Positions 1 through 10,106 of a DNA stretch of 64,000 nt are shown here, one piece after another. This stretch comes from Pseudoalteromonas sp. H71 (lineage in GTDB: Bacteria; Pseudomonadota; Gammaproteobacteria; Enterobacterales; Alteromonadaceae). Under the pieces are notes generated by a model, which worked only from the letters and a program-made list of their open reading frames with translations, had not been told where the DNA came from and searched no databases. The DNA is taken from NCBI RefSeq assembly GCF_001468485.1, contig NZ_LODI01000013.1:63550-127549 (forward strand). Reading direction: 5' to 3'. The stretch's first letter is position 1; each line of letters opens with the position of its first letter. Both the position numbers and the translations under genes were made by a program.

Positions 1-111
1 TGTGACAGCTATAAATTCACCTTCATTTACATTTAAGTTAAAGTCCCTCAATGCGTGAGTTTGAACCATTTCAGTTTGGTATACTTTACTTATATTTTTC
101 ATTTGTAACAT
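1..111 (-). CDS. ABC transporter ATP-binding protein, N-terminal fragment (MacB/LolD type)
   Basis: Only the first 37 codons lie in the window; the gene runs off the left edge. The translation begins MLQMKNISKVYQ and continues with a THALRDFNLNVNEGEF stretch. This is the usual start of MacB/LolD-type ATPases that drive lipoprotein or peptide export and efflux, just before the Walker A motif, which lies outside the window. It follows the MacA-like adaptor on the same strand after a 37-base gap. The two probably form an operon for a tripartite ABC efflux system, with permeases expected further left. Family assignment rests on a short piece. Confidence 0.75.
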   Translation of the reverse strand, partial: MLQMKNISKVYQTEMVQTHALRDFNLNVNEGEFIAVT

Positions 112-148
112 GATTTTTTCCTTAACTTGGCGCTGGTTGGGAGCGTTT

Positions 149-1402
149 TTAATTTAGTAAAAGCGTATCTGCTTGATTAAATTGGTTGTAGCTAGAAATT
201 ATTATTTCGTCATTTTCATTTAAGCCGGTTAAAACCTCTACAGCATTAATGCTGGTGGCACCTACGGTTATAGGTACACGCCTTGCAACGTTGTCGTCTA
301 TTTTATAAGCAACAATGCCACCTTGTTGCATAAAGGCTCCTCGCTGCACTTGCAGCACATTTTGGCGATTGTCGAGCAAAATGCGAGCAGTCAAACGTTG
401 ATTTTGACGAATATTATTGCTGTTGCCTGCAAAACGAACCCGTGTGGTTACTTCACGATTATTAACTTCAGGCGATATAGCTGATAGCACGCCCATTATT
501 GTTTCGTTTCCTAATTTAAGCTCTACGTCCATCCCTAACCCTAGTTCGTTTGCATAACTTTCTGGCACCTGTAATTGCGCTTCAAAATGACTTAAATCAA
601 CCAGTGTCATTAAAGGCTGACTTTGTGTAACCGCTGCTTTTTGTTGCACAAGCAAATTACCAACAATACCTGTAACTGTTGCTCTAATTGACAGCTCACT
701 TACTTTTCTATGTAAATCATCAACAATAAGCTGCTGGCGTTCTACATCACTTTTAGCGGCTTGCAATTCAAATGCGAGTGTATCTTTAGCAAGCGCTACT
801 TCTTGTTGTGCGTGTTTATAAGTAAGTTGTGCTCGTGATAAGTCATCTATTGCTTTTTCAAGGTCTATTTGACTAATTAAATGCTTTTTAATTGATAGCT
901 TTGCGCGGCGATTTTCTCTTTGTGCTGCGTTTAATTCTACACTGGCCATATCGAGTGTTTTTGTAAGAGTTAAAGTATCTCTTCTTGATTGTAAGTGTTG
1001 CCTCTTAAGTTCACCTTCTAATCGTTGCAGAACAGATTGTTGTTGTTTTAATTCATTAGTAAGTTCAGGGCTATGAAGTAAAGCGAGCTCGTCGCCTTTG
1101 GTAACGGTATCGCCGGCTTTAACGTGCAAGCTAACAAAGCCTCGCTCTGGGCTGTAAATACTTGGCGCGTTGGCGGCAACGATTTTTCCACTTGCGGCTA
1201 CGTCACGGACAAGCGTTTTAATTTCTACTTTTGCTATTTGCACCCTTTCTCTACTAAATGAGCTGGTTGCATCAGAGCCTGACATAACGCCATAAACAGC
1301 AGAAATAATAAGTAATAACGCAGCGATAATTAAAAGAAGACGTTTTTTATAGTTTGCAGGTTTATTAACTTGTATGTCTTGAGCACTGGTGTCTTTAATC
1401 AT
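149..1402 (-). CDS. Periplasmic adaptor subunit of an ABC/RND-type efflux system (MacA/HlyD family)
   Basis: The 417-residue protein has a short cytoplasmic N-terminus, one membrane helix at about residues 22-40, then a periplasmic part. A biotinyl-lipoyl-like half motif (ASGKIVAANAPSIYSPERG) is followed by a long alpha-helical hairpin at about residues 105-235, the second lipoyl half (IRATVTGIVGNLLV) and a beta-barrel domain. This is the membrane-fusion-protein layout. It would link an inner-membrane ABC permease to an outer-membrane channel. It sits directly upstream of an ABC ATPase, which favours a MacAB-like system. Its Shine-Dalgarno (AAGG) overlaps the stop region of a 32-codon ORF, suggesting coupled translation. 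The substrate is unknown. Confidence 0.9.
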   Translation of the reverse strand: MIKDTSAQDIQVNKPANYKKRLLLIIAALLLIISAVYGVMSGSDATSSFSRERVQIAKVEIKTLVRDVAASGKIVAANAPSIYSPERGFVSLHVKAGDTVTKGDELALLHSPELTNELKQQQSVLQRLEGELKRQHLQSRRDTLTLTKTLDMASVELNAAQRENRRAKLSIKKHLISQIDLEKAIDDLSRAQLTYKHAQQEVALAKDTLAFELQAAKSDVERQQLIVDDLHRKVSELSIRATVTGIVGNLLVQQKAAVTQSQPLMTLVDLSHFEAQLQVPESYANELGLGMDVELKLGNETIMGVLSAISPEVNNREVTTRVRFAGNSNNIRQNQRLTARILLDNRQNVLQVQRGAFMQQGGIVAYKIDDNVARRVPITVGATSINAVEVLTGLNENDEIIISSYNQFNQADTLLLN

Positions 1403-1411
1403 TATTGAACC

Positions 1412-1510
1412 TTAGCTAAATGAATTTATATTTTTTTCAAACATGACATAAAGTGATGCTGCAAAAATAGCGGCCATAGGCGAGAGTAAAAACAAGCTTA
1501 AAGTGAACAT
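1412..1510 (-). CDS. Possible 32-residue membrane peptide ahead of the efflux operon
   Basis: A short ORF runs from an ATG at 1510 to TAA at 1412. It encodes about 32 residues, mostly hydrophobic (MFTLSLFLLSPMAAIFAASL at the start), ending in a polar tail. A good ribosome-binding site (GGAAG) lies 5 bases before the ATG. The stop codon lies 9 bases before the adaptor's ATG, and the adaptor's AAGG ribosome site starts at the last base of the stop. Such spacing is typical of a translated leader or a small membrane subunit of the efflux system. It is too short for homology to be judged by eye. It could also be a chance ORF. Confidence 0.45.
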   Translation of the reverse strand: MFTLSLFLLSPMAAIFAASLYVMFEKNINSFS

Positions 1511-1614
1511 AATTCTTCCAAATAATAATGACTAAATTACACTATACGATTAGCATGCCAAAAGTTAAGTTATTGATATTAAATAGCTTGATAATTTATT
1601 TTTTAAAATGATAC

Positions 1615-1648
1615 GTCCGCGGACACTTTATGTGTCCGCTGCGGACAC
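1615..1648. promoter_or_regulatory. Two adjacent palindromes sharing the half-site GTCCGC
   Basis: A perfect 10-bp palindrome (GTCCGCGGAC, 1615-1624) is followed by a perfect 17-bp palindrome with one central base (GTGTCCGCTGCGGACAC, 1632-1648). Their centres are about 20.5 bp apart, two helical turns, so two dimers could bind on one face. The pair lies about 105-140 bases upstream of the first ORF of the minus-strand efflux operon. That distance suits an upstream activator site, for example of a sigma-54 enhancer-binding protein, but I found only a weak sigma-54-like element downstream (TGGCAT near 1555-1560). The regulator is unknown. Confidence 0.55.
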
Positions 1649-2280
1649 CTTAAAAGCAATATATAAAGAGTAAGTAATTTGTTACGGGTACTTGGTAACC
1701 AATAACGTAGGCGCTTCAGTGAAATCAAAAATGTAAGCGTGTTTAAAGGTAAGCTTCTCAGGCGATTAAATAGAAGGATGAGATTCAAGTCTTGCCTGAT
1801 AAAGTTTTCTTCTGTTTGCGAATAATTAATCAAGGTATTTAGTCATTAAATGATAATTATTAAGCTGAATGAGTAATAAAGAACATAATTCTGCCTTTAT
1901 TTACCCCTTTTATAATACGTTAATGAAAGGGGATAATATTATTTGCATAATCCGAGCACTTTATTAAAACCCTTTACTTGAATATTTATTCACTAATGCT
2001 GAGGTTTACGTTTACGTAAACTGTGTTTTTATTTATGGCTATTTTTACAAAATGTTAAACTTGACACCAGTGTCATGAAAAAATAACGGTGAAAACACCG
2101 CTAAATGTTAATAAAAATGATAAAAAAGAAATCTTGCTATGAAGTGAGAAATATTCAAGAATGTGAATATGTATTCAAATTACTGTTGACTCTATTTAAT
2201 ATAGAGGCTAGTTTTGACCGGCTGTTAGCAAATCGTCGAGCAGTTCATTAACGCTAACAGTGCAGCAAGGGGAGGGGTCT
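1649..2280. other. Intergenic region upstream of gltB with several palindromes
   Basis: About 630 bases hold no convincing gene. Three palindromes stand out. GTTTACGTAAAC at 2010-2021 is perfect. TGACACCAGTGTCA at 2062-2075 has the shape of a LacI- or GntR-type operator. CTCTATTTAATATAGAG at 2190-2206 is nearly perfect and overlaps a TTGACT (2186-2191) that could be a -35 box for gltB. A small CGGTG-AAAA-CACCG hairpin lies at 2087-2100. These are plausible regulator sites for the glutamate synthase operon, but no regulator can be named with confidence. Confidence 0.4.
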
Positions 2281-5200
2281 ATGTTATACGACTCGAAATT
2301 AGAGAAAGAAAATTGTGGCTTTGGCTTAATTGCCCAAGTTAATGGTCAGGCTAGTCACCGGCTTATTCGTACTGCTATTACAGGGTTGGATCGTATGCAA
2401 CACCGCGGCGGTATATCTGCTGATGGTAAAACAGGCGATGGCTGTGGTTTACTTTTGCAAAAGCCAGATAGTTTTTTCCGTGCTATTGCAAGTGAGCATA
2501 ATTGGCACCTTGGTAAAAACTATGCAGTTGGCATGATCTTTTTAAATTCAGATCCTGTTTTAGCACAAACTGCAAAGCAAGTTCTTAGCGAAGAATTAGA
2601 AAAAGAAACGCTAAATATTCTAGGTTGGCGCGAAGTGCCTACCGATCCATCAATGCTAGGTCCAATTGCGGTGCAACAGCTACCTGGTTTTGAACAAATT
2701 TTTGTAAGCGCGCCCGAAGGTTGGCGTTCAAAAGACTTAGAGCGTCGCTTATACGTAGCGCGCCGTCGTGCTGAAAAACGTTTAGCAGACGATGAATCAT
2801 TTTATATTGCAAGTTTATCCGGGTTAGTGACTATCTATAAAGGCCTTATGATGCCTGCTGATTTGCCTAATTTTTATTTAGACTTAGCTGACATCCGTAT
2901 GACCAGCGCAATCTGTGTTTTTCATCAGCGCTTTTCAACAAACACACAGCCTCGTTGGCCACTAGCTCAACCTTTTCGCTATTTAGCGCATAATGGTGAA
3001 ATTAACACCATCGAAGGTAATCGTCAGTGGGCTCGTGCTCGTTCGTACAAATTTTCGTCGCCACTTATTCCAGATTTACAAAGCGCGGCGCCATTTGTTA
3101 ATGAAACTGGCTCAGATTCGTCAAGCCTCGATAACATGTTAGAGCTATTTTTAGCGGGTGGCATGGATTTATTCCGTGCAATGCGCATGCTTGTGCCACC
3201 GGCATGGCAAAAAAACCGTGCCATGGACGACGATTTACGTGCTTTTTATGATTTTAACTCCATGCATATGGAACCCTGGGATGGCCCAGCGGGTATTGTT
3301 ATGTCAGATGGTCGTTTTGCAGCCTGTAACTTAGACCGAAATGGTCTGCGTCCTGCGCGTTATGTAATCACACAAGATGGTTTTATTACCCTGGCTTCTG
3401 AAGTAGGTATTTGGGATTACACAGCCGATGAAGTGGTTGAAAAAGGCCGGGTTGGTCCAGGTGAATTACTCGTCATAGATACCAAGTTGGGTAAAATTTG
3501 GCATTCAGATGAAATAGATCAAGATTTAAAGTCTCGCCATCCTTATAAGTCGTGGCTTGAAGAAAATGTTAAGCGTTTAACCCCTTTTGAAGAGTTAAAA
3601 GAGCAAGATGCAGGCAACCGTTCATTTGACGACGAAACGTTAGCTAAATATCAAAAAATGTTTGGTTACACCAACGAAGAGTTGGATAGCGTTATTCGTG
3701 TAATGGGTGAAAACGGGCAAGAAGCAACCGGTTCTATGGGTGATGACACGCCTTTTGCAGTATTGAGCGAAGGGCATCGTTCACTTTATGATTATTTTCG
3801 TCAAAAATTTGCACAAGTCACTAATCCGCCAATTGATCCCCTGCGCGAAAATCATGTGATGTCTTTGGCTACGTGTATTGGTAGCGAGCAAAATGTGTTT
3901 AACGAAACAACAGGCCACGCTAAGCGCTTACAGTTTGATACTCCAATTTTGATGTATGCAGACATGCAGCAGCTACTTAACGCAGATGAAGCGCACTACA
4001 GCTATTGTAAAATTGATATTACTTACACTGTTGAGGAAGGCTTAGAAAACGCAGTTAAACGCATTTGCGATAAAGCAAAAGAAAAAGCAGCTGCCGGCTC
4101 AATCATGCTTATTTTAACTGACCGTAATTTTGATGATGTAAACCTACCTATCCCTGCTGCTATGGCCGTAGGTGCTGTACAAAAGTGTTTAGTTGATAAC
4201 AACTTACGTTGTGAATCAAACATCATAATTGAAACAGGAAGTGTAAGAGACCCGCATCAGTTCGCTGTGCTGCTTGGTTTTGGGGCAACCGCTATTTACC
4301 CATACCTAGCGTATGAGTCGTTAGTTGCGATGAGCGACAGCAAAGTCATTGATAAATCTTATTGCGAGGTAACCCTTGCTTATCGTAAAGCGGTAAACAA
4401 AGGTTTATACAAAATAATGTCTAAAATGGGTATTAGTACAGTCGCTTCTTACCGTTGCTCAATGTTATTTGAGGCAGTGGGTTTATCTGATGCGGTTGTT
4501 GATATGTGTTTTAAAGGTGTGGCTAGCCGCATCAAAGGTGCATGTTTTACAGACTTTGATGACGACCAACAAAGCCTACATAAGCTAGCACTAAGCAAGC
4601 GTAAGTTACTTAGTCACGGCGGTTTATTTAAATATGTACATGGTGGTGAATACCATGCCTATAACCCAGATGTAATTCAAACGCTGCAAGTAGCAGTTCG
4701 CTCTGGTGAATATAAAGATTACAACGAGTATGCAAAGCTTGTTAACAATCGCCCGATTTCAACTTTGCGCGACATGCTGGCACTTAAATTACCAGAAAAT
4801 GGGATTAGCATTGATGATGTAGAGCCTGCAGAAGCACTTTACAAACGCTTTGATTCAGCTGCAATGAGTATTGGTGCGTTATCGCCTGAGGCTCATGAAG
4901 CGCTAGCAATTGCAATGAATCGCTTAGGTGGCTGTTCAAATTCAGGTGAAGGTGGTGAAGATAAACTTCGTTACGGAACAGAGAAAAATTCACGTATTAA
5001 GCAAGTGGCTTCAGGTCGATTTGGTGTTACACCGCATTATTTACGTAGCGCAGATGTAATACAAATAAAAGTCGCGCAAGGTGCAAAACCTGGTGAAGGT
5101 GGACAACTTCCAGGTGAAAAAGTAACACCTTACATTGCTAAACTTCGCTATTCGGTACCTGGCGTGACGTTAATATCACCGCCACCACATCACGATATTT

Positions 5201-6738
5201 ACTCAATTGAAGATTTAGCTCAGCTAATTTTTGATTTAAAACAAGTTAATCCAAAAGCACTTGTATCAGTAAAACTCGTTTCGGAACCTGGTGTTGGCAC
5301 TATCGCAACGGGTGTAGCTAAAGCGTATGCCGATTTAATTACTATATCGGGCTATGACGGTGGCACAGGCGCAAGCCCGCTTACATCTGTAAAATATGCA
5401 GGCAGCCCATGGGAATTAGGCCTAGCTGAAACCCAGCAAGCTCTTGTTGAAAATGGTCTTCGCCATCGCATTCGTTTACAAACTGATGGTGGTTTAAAAA
5501 CAGGTTTAGATATTATTAAAGCCGCTATTTTGGGTGCTGAAAGCTTTGGTTTTGGTACAGGGCCAATGGTGGCGTTAGGGTGTAAATACTTACGTATTTG
5601 TCATTTAAATAACTGCGCGACCGGTGTTGCAACGCAAGACGAAACACTTCGTCAAAAGCATTACCACGGCTTACCTGAAATGGCGATGAACTACTTTAAG
5701 TTTATTGCACAAGAAGCGCGTGAAATCATGGCAAGCTTAGGGGTTGCAAACTTAACTGATTTAATTGGTCGTCTTGACTTACTTGAAGCAATTGAAGGCA
5801 AAACAGCTAAACAGAAAAAGATAGATTTATCTGCTGTTATTGCACAGCCAAATAATCCAACAGGCGAAACACTGTTTTGTAGCGCACCCAATAGTTCACA
5901 CTATCTAGGTGAGCTGAACGAGAGCCTATTAGGAAAGGCGCAAGAAGCGATAGATGCTTCAAGTGGGATTTCATTAGTAAGCCGAATTTGTAATACAGAC
6001 AGATCAGTTGGCGCAATGTTATCAGGCTATATTGCTGATAAACACGGTAACCAAGGTATGGCCGCCGATCCTGTTGCCATTGAGCTACATGGAACGGCGG
6101 GTCAATCGTTTGGTGTTTGGAATGCAGGTGGCCTTGAAATAACCCTCGTTGGTGACGCTAATGACTACGTTGGTAAAGGCATGGCTGGTGGTAAGCTGAT
6201 AGTACGTCCACCTGTGGGCTCATCATTTGAAAGTCATAAAGCAACGATCATTGGTAACACGTGTCTATACGGTGCAACGGGTGGTAAATTGTTTGCTGCA
6301 GGGTGCGCAGGCGAGCGCTTCGCGGTACGCAACTCAGGCGTTCAAGCCGTTGTTGAAGGCGTTGGAGATAACGGCTGTGAATACATGACCGGTGGTGTAG
6401 TGTGTGTGCTTGGTAATGTTGGCGTTAACTTTGGGGCAGGGATGACGGGTGGTTTTGCATATGTGTTAGATGAGCGTAACGACTTTGAAAAACGCATAAA
6501 CCCAGAGCTTGTCGAAGTTGTGACATTAGAAGCATTAACGTCACATCAAGAGCATTTACGTGGCTTAATCGCTGAGCATTTAGAGCTAACTGGCTCATGC
6601 CGAGCGGAAAGTATCTTAGCTAATTTTGAGCTCTACTTACCTATGTTTAAATTAGTAAAACCTAAATCAAGTGACGTAAAAAGTTTACTCGGGCACCGCG
6701 CTCGCAGTAGTGCCGAACTACGTGTTCAGGCGCAATAA
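2281..6738 (+). CDS. gltB: Glutamate synthase (NADPH), large subunit
   Basis: This is the roughly 1485-residue large subunit that moves the amide nitrogen of glutamine to 2-oxoglutarate, giving two glutamates with electrons from GltD. The class II amidotransferase begins at Cys12 (NCGFGL) after a short propeptide that is normally removed. The FMN-binding synthase domain occupies the centre, and the C-terminal GXGXG beta-helix domain begins near residue 1250. The 3Fe-4S cysteines are visible as [12 protein letters not shown] near residue 1100. An in-frame GTG exists at 2260, but the strong ribosome site GGGGAGGGG directly precedes the ATG at 2281, so that start is preferred. gltD follows after 9 bases. 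Confidence 0.97.
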   Translation: MLYDSKLEKENCGFGLIAQVNGQASHRLIRTAITGLDRMQHRGGISADGKTGDGCGLLLQKPDSFFRAIASEHNWHLGKNYAVGMIFLNSDPVLAQTAKQVLSEELEKETLNILGWREVPTDPSMLGPIAVQQLPGFEQIFVSAPEGWRSKDLERRLYVARRRAEKRLADDESFYIASLSGLVTIYKGLMMPADLPNFYLDLADIRMTSAICVFHQRFSTNTQPRWPLAQPFRYLAHNGEINTIEGNRQWARARSYKFSSPLIPDLQSAAPFVNETGSDSSSLDNMLELFLAGGMDLFRAMRMLVPPAWQKNRAMDDDLRAFYDFNSMHMEPWDGPAGIVMSDGRFAACNLDRNGLRPARYVITQDGFITLASEVGIWDYTADEVVEKGRVGPGELLVIDTKLGKIWHSDEIDQDLKSRHPYKSWLEENVKRLTPFEELKEQDAGNRSFDDETLAKYQKMFGYTNEELDSVIRVMGENGQEATGSMGDDTPFAVLSEGHRSLYDYFRQKFAQVTNPPIDPLRENHVMSLATCIGSEQNVFNETTGHAKRLQFDTPILMYADMQQLLNADEAHYSYCKIDITYTVEEGLENAVKRICDKAKEKAAAGSIMLILTDRNFDDVNLPIPAAMAVGAVQKCLVDNNLRCESNIIIETGSVRDPHQFAVLLGFGATAIYPYLAYESLVAMSDSKVIDKSYCEVTLAYRKAVNKGLYKIMSKMGISTVASYRCSMLFEAVGLSDAVVDMCFKGVASRIKGACFTDFDDDQQSLHKLALSKRKLLSHGGLFKYVHGGEYHAYNPDVIQTLQVAVRSGEYKDYNEYAKLVNNRPISTLRDMLALKLPENGISIDDVEPAEALYKRFDSAAMSIGALSPEAHEALAIAMNRLGGCSNSGEGGEDKLRYGTEKNSRIKQVASGRFGVTPHYLRSADVIQIKVAQGAKPGEGGQLPGEKVTPYIAKLRYSVPGVTLISPPPHHDIYSIEDLAQLIFDLKQVNPKALVSVKLVSEPGVGTIATGVAKAYADLITISGYDGGTGASPLTSVKYAGSPWELGLAETQQALVENGLRHRIRLQTDGGLKTGLDIIKAAILGAESFGFGTGPMVALGCKYLRICHLNNCATGVATQDETLRQKHYHGLPEMAMNYFKFIAQEAREIMASLGVANLTDLIGRLDLLEAIEGKTAKQKKIDLSAVIAQPNNPTGETLFCSAPNSSHYLGELNESLLGKAQEAIDASSGISLVSRICNTDRSVGAMLSGYIADKHGNQGMAADPVAIELHGTAGQSFGVWNAGGLEITLVGDANDYVGKGMAGGKLIVRPPVGSSFESHKATIIGNTCLYGATGGKLFAAGCAGERFAVRNSGVQAVVEGVGDNGCEYMTGGVVCVLGNVGVNFGAGMTGGFAYVLDERNDFEKRINPELVEVVTLEALTSHQEHLRGLIAEHLELTGSCRAESILANFELYLPMFKLVKPKSSDVKSLLGHRARSSAELRVQAQ

Positions 6739-8163
<1,425 letters not shown>

Positions 8164-8190
8164 CTTAATTAGCCCAGTAATCCATCATCC

Positions 8191-8219
8191 AAAAGCAAGC
8201 CATGTGGCTTGCTTTTTTG
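8191..8219 (+). terminator. Rho-independent terminator after gltBD
   Basis: A 10-bp perfect stem (AAGCAAGCCA / TGGCTTGCTT) with a TG loop is followed by a T run, 28 bases after the gltD stop. Confidence 0.85.
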
Positions 8220-8627
8220 TGCCTTTAACTAATTAATATCAATCCGCAATAATACTTAATCATTTTGCGGGGCTAAAGGTGTTGCTAATTGCGTTAAAAA
8301 ATCTTATTTACGACTGCATGGATGCAGAAGGTAGAGCTATGCAGGAACAAGCGCTGAGAACAGATAAATAGCGAATTTATTGCCAAGTATCAACACTTTT
8401 CCCTAGCCTCTAAATAGATCACTTAATTAAGCAAATTGGTATAAGTATCACTTATTTTTAACTTTAACTATTTTAGTTATCGATAATAATTTGGTCGTGT
8501 GAACAAAATATACTAATGCGTAGTTTTAAAATTCATAAAGTTATAATTCGCTTAAAAGGTACCAGTATTAATTTTTCATGAGTAATACTTTAATCTTGAT
8601 TTAACTGCTGAAAAAGGAGAGTATTGA
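8220..8627. other. Intergenic region upstream of the diguanylate cyclase
   Basis: This AT-rich stretch of about 400 bases contains no gene I can support. A small CTGCATGGATGCAG inverted repeat lies near 8315-8328. No clear promoter or mobile element is visible. Confidence 0.4.
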
Positions 8628-8669
8628 ATGTTACTAAGAAAAATTAGTAGCAGCCTTGCTGAAAATTAA
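8628..8669 (+). CDS. Possible 13-residue leader peptide upstream of the diguanylate cyclase
   Basis: A 14-codon ORF (MLLRKISSSLAEN) starts at ATG 8628 and has a strong AAGGAG ribosome site 7 bases upstream. It stops 30 bases before the diguanylate cyclase ATG, whose own ribosome site is poor. It may be a translated leader that controls the downstream gene, or chance. There is no run of regulatory codons that would indicate classical attenuation. Confidence 0.35.
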   Translation: MLLRKISSSLAEN

Positions 8670-8699
8670 TTCAATAATAAAAGAAAAATCGCGCTTGCT

Positions 8700-9722
8700 A
8701 TGCATGAATATTCAAACAACCCAGAAAGAAAACTGATAGTTAGGTTTTTTTCATCAATAGGCTTTATTGCTACTTTAGTGATGGCTTGCATAGCCTATAC
8801 CAACAGCGATTATTTCTTATTTTTTACCTTACTGTGTTCCTCATTTATTTATGCGTGGGCATTGAGTATTTATAAATCGGTAGAAAAATCAGCCAGTGCA
8901 ATACTTTATAACTTATATGCATTGATGATTTACCTGGTTTTAACTGGAGGCGCGCAGGGAACTGGCCCTATTTGGATTTTTATCGTTTCGCCAGTTACGT
9001 TTTCAATTAGAGGTTTAAGACGCGGTATTTTTGATATTTTATTATTTTTACTCGCTGTAGTTTTGGCCTTTTATTGCGCTCATACTTTCAGCTTTTATGA
9101 CTACCAACCGAGTCAGTTCCCTTATCGAATTTTGTTCTCATTTATTATTGTTGCAATGTTGAGTGGTTTTTATGAAAACTCAAGGGAAAAATATAATCAA
9201 AAAATATTAGCACTAAGTAAAAAAAATGAATTGTTAGCGACGATTGATCCTCTAACGGGTTTACCTAACCGGCGCTACACCATGAATAAGTTAAAAGAAT
9301 TTAAATTAGCTCTCACCAAAGAGCAAACACCGTTTGTACTTATTTTGTGCGATGTAGACAACTTTAAAAAAGTTAACGATGAATACGGGCATAGCTTTGG
9401 TGATGAAGCCCTTATTCACCTAGCAAATATTTTAAACCAACATATTCCAAATAATGCCGTAGCATCTCGCTGGGGCGGGGAAGAATTTTTGATTGCCATT
9501 CCGCATGTATTTAATGCAAAGGGTGAAGAAATCGCAAATAAAATTCATGCTGCGTTAAAACAATTTCCGGTTGATACATCTTCTCAGAGCTTGAGCTTGA
9601 CGATAAGTATGGGGGTTGTTCAATCCCGTGAAAGTGATTCTATAGATATCGATATCAAGCGCGCAGATGAATTGCTTTATAAAGCAAAAGAGCAAGGTAA
9701 AAACAGAACTTGCTCCGAGTAG
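8700..9722 (+). CDS. Membrane-bound diguanylate cyclase (GGDEF domain)
   Basis: The 340-residue protein has about six hydrophobic segments in residues 13-155 and a C-terminal GGDEF domain. The domain opens with DPLTGLPNRR near residue 182. The active-site loop is GGEEF near residue 259, a functional variant that makes cyclic di-GMP from two GTP. No RxxD inhibitory site is found at the usual five residues before the loop, so product inhibition may be absent. The membrane part has no recognised sensor domain. The ribosome site at the ATG is weak, and a short ORF with a strong site lies just upstream. Confidence 0.92.
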   Translation: MHEYSNNPERKLIVRFFSSIGFIATLVMACIAYTNSDYFLFFTLLCSSFIYAWALSIYKSVEKSASAILYNLYALMIYLVLTGGAQGTGPIWIFIVSPVTFSIRGLRRGIFDILLFLLAVVLAFYCAHTFSFYDYQPSQFPYRILFSFIIVAMLSGFYENSREKYNQKILALSKKNELLATIDPLTGLPNRRYTMNKLKEFKLALTKEQTPFVLILCDVDNFKKVNDEYGHSFGDEALIHLANILNQHIPNNAVASRWGGEEFLIAIPHVFNAKGEEIANKIHAALKQFPVDTSSQSLSLTISMGVVQSRESDSIDIDIKRADELLYKAKEQGKNRTCSE

Positions 9723-9730
9723 CTTTATTG

Positions 9731-10054
9731 CTATTCCATTGAGAATGAATCAAGCGTTGGCTTTACCTTAGCAATTCGCCTTTTTAAACTCATATAACAA
9801 AATACATTACACAGTATTTGAGCCAGCAAAACACATGTACAACTAACAATGAAATTATTTAAGTTATCATTTTGGTTACTAGTTAAATTGTAAATGCTTA
9901 AAGTTATTTGAGTAAGCAAGGTAATATTTAAAAAAACCATCAAGTGTTGTTTAAATTGTGTGTGTTTATAGCGGCTAAATAGGGTTAGCACTATACTAAT
10001 TAAAACTAGCAGCCAGCTTATAATCATAAAAGTTAAAGCAGAATCACTTAACAT
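9731..10054 (-). CDS. Small membrane protein of unknown function
   Basis: This 107-residue protein has three likely membrane helices (about residues 7-26, 37-56 and 67-90) and a basic, then polar, C-terminal tail. I recognise no family. It is convergent with the diguanylate cyclase, ending 8 bases after it, and lies downstream of recN on the same strand with a 52-base gap, so it may be co-transcribed with recN or stand alone. The ORF has normal codon use for the region. Confidence 0.6.
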   Translation of the reverse strand: MLSDSALTFMIISWLLVLISIVLTLFSRYKHTQFKQHLMVFLNITLLTQITLSIYNLTSNQNDNLNNFIVSCTCVLLAQILCNVFCYMSLKRRIAKVKPTLDSFSME

Positions 10055-10106
10055 AAAACGCCTTATTTAAAATTGAAATCATGTTATGCAGTTAATTAGC
10101 TTTAAT

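Noticed and set aside
1541-1560. A sigma-54 promoter for the efflux operon
   Set aside because: TGGCAT fits the -24 box but the -12 GC is missing at the correct distance.
1603-1833. A 76-codon minus-strand ORF upstream of gltB
   Set aside because: It starts with TTG, has no ribosome site or recognisable domain, and its end covers the GTCCGC palindromes, which look regulatory.
2260-2280. GTG at 2260 as the gltB start
   Set aside because: The sequence following it is itself the ribosome site for ATG 2281.
8310-8330. Mobile element remnant near CTGCATGGATGCAG
   Set aside because: A single short inverted repeat, with no second copy in the window and no coding remnant.
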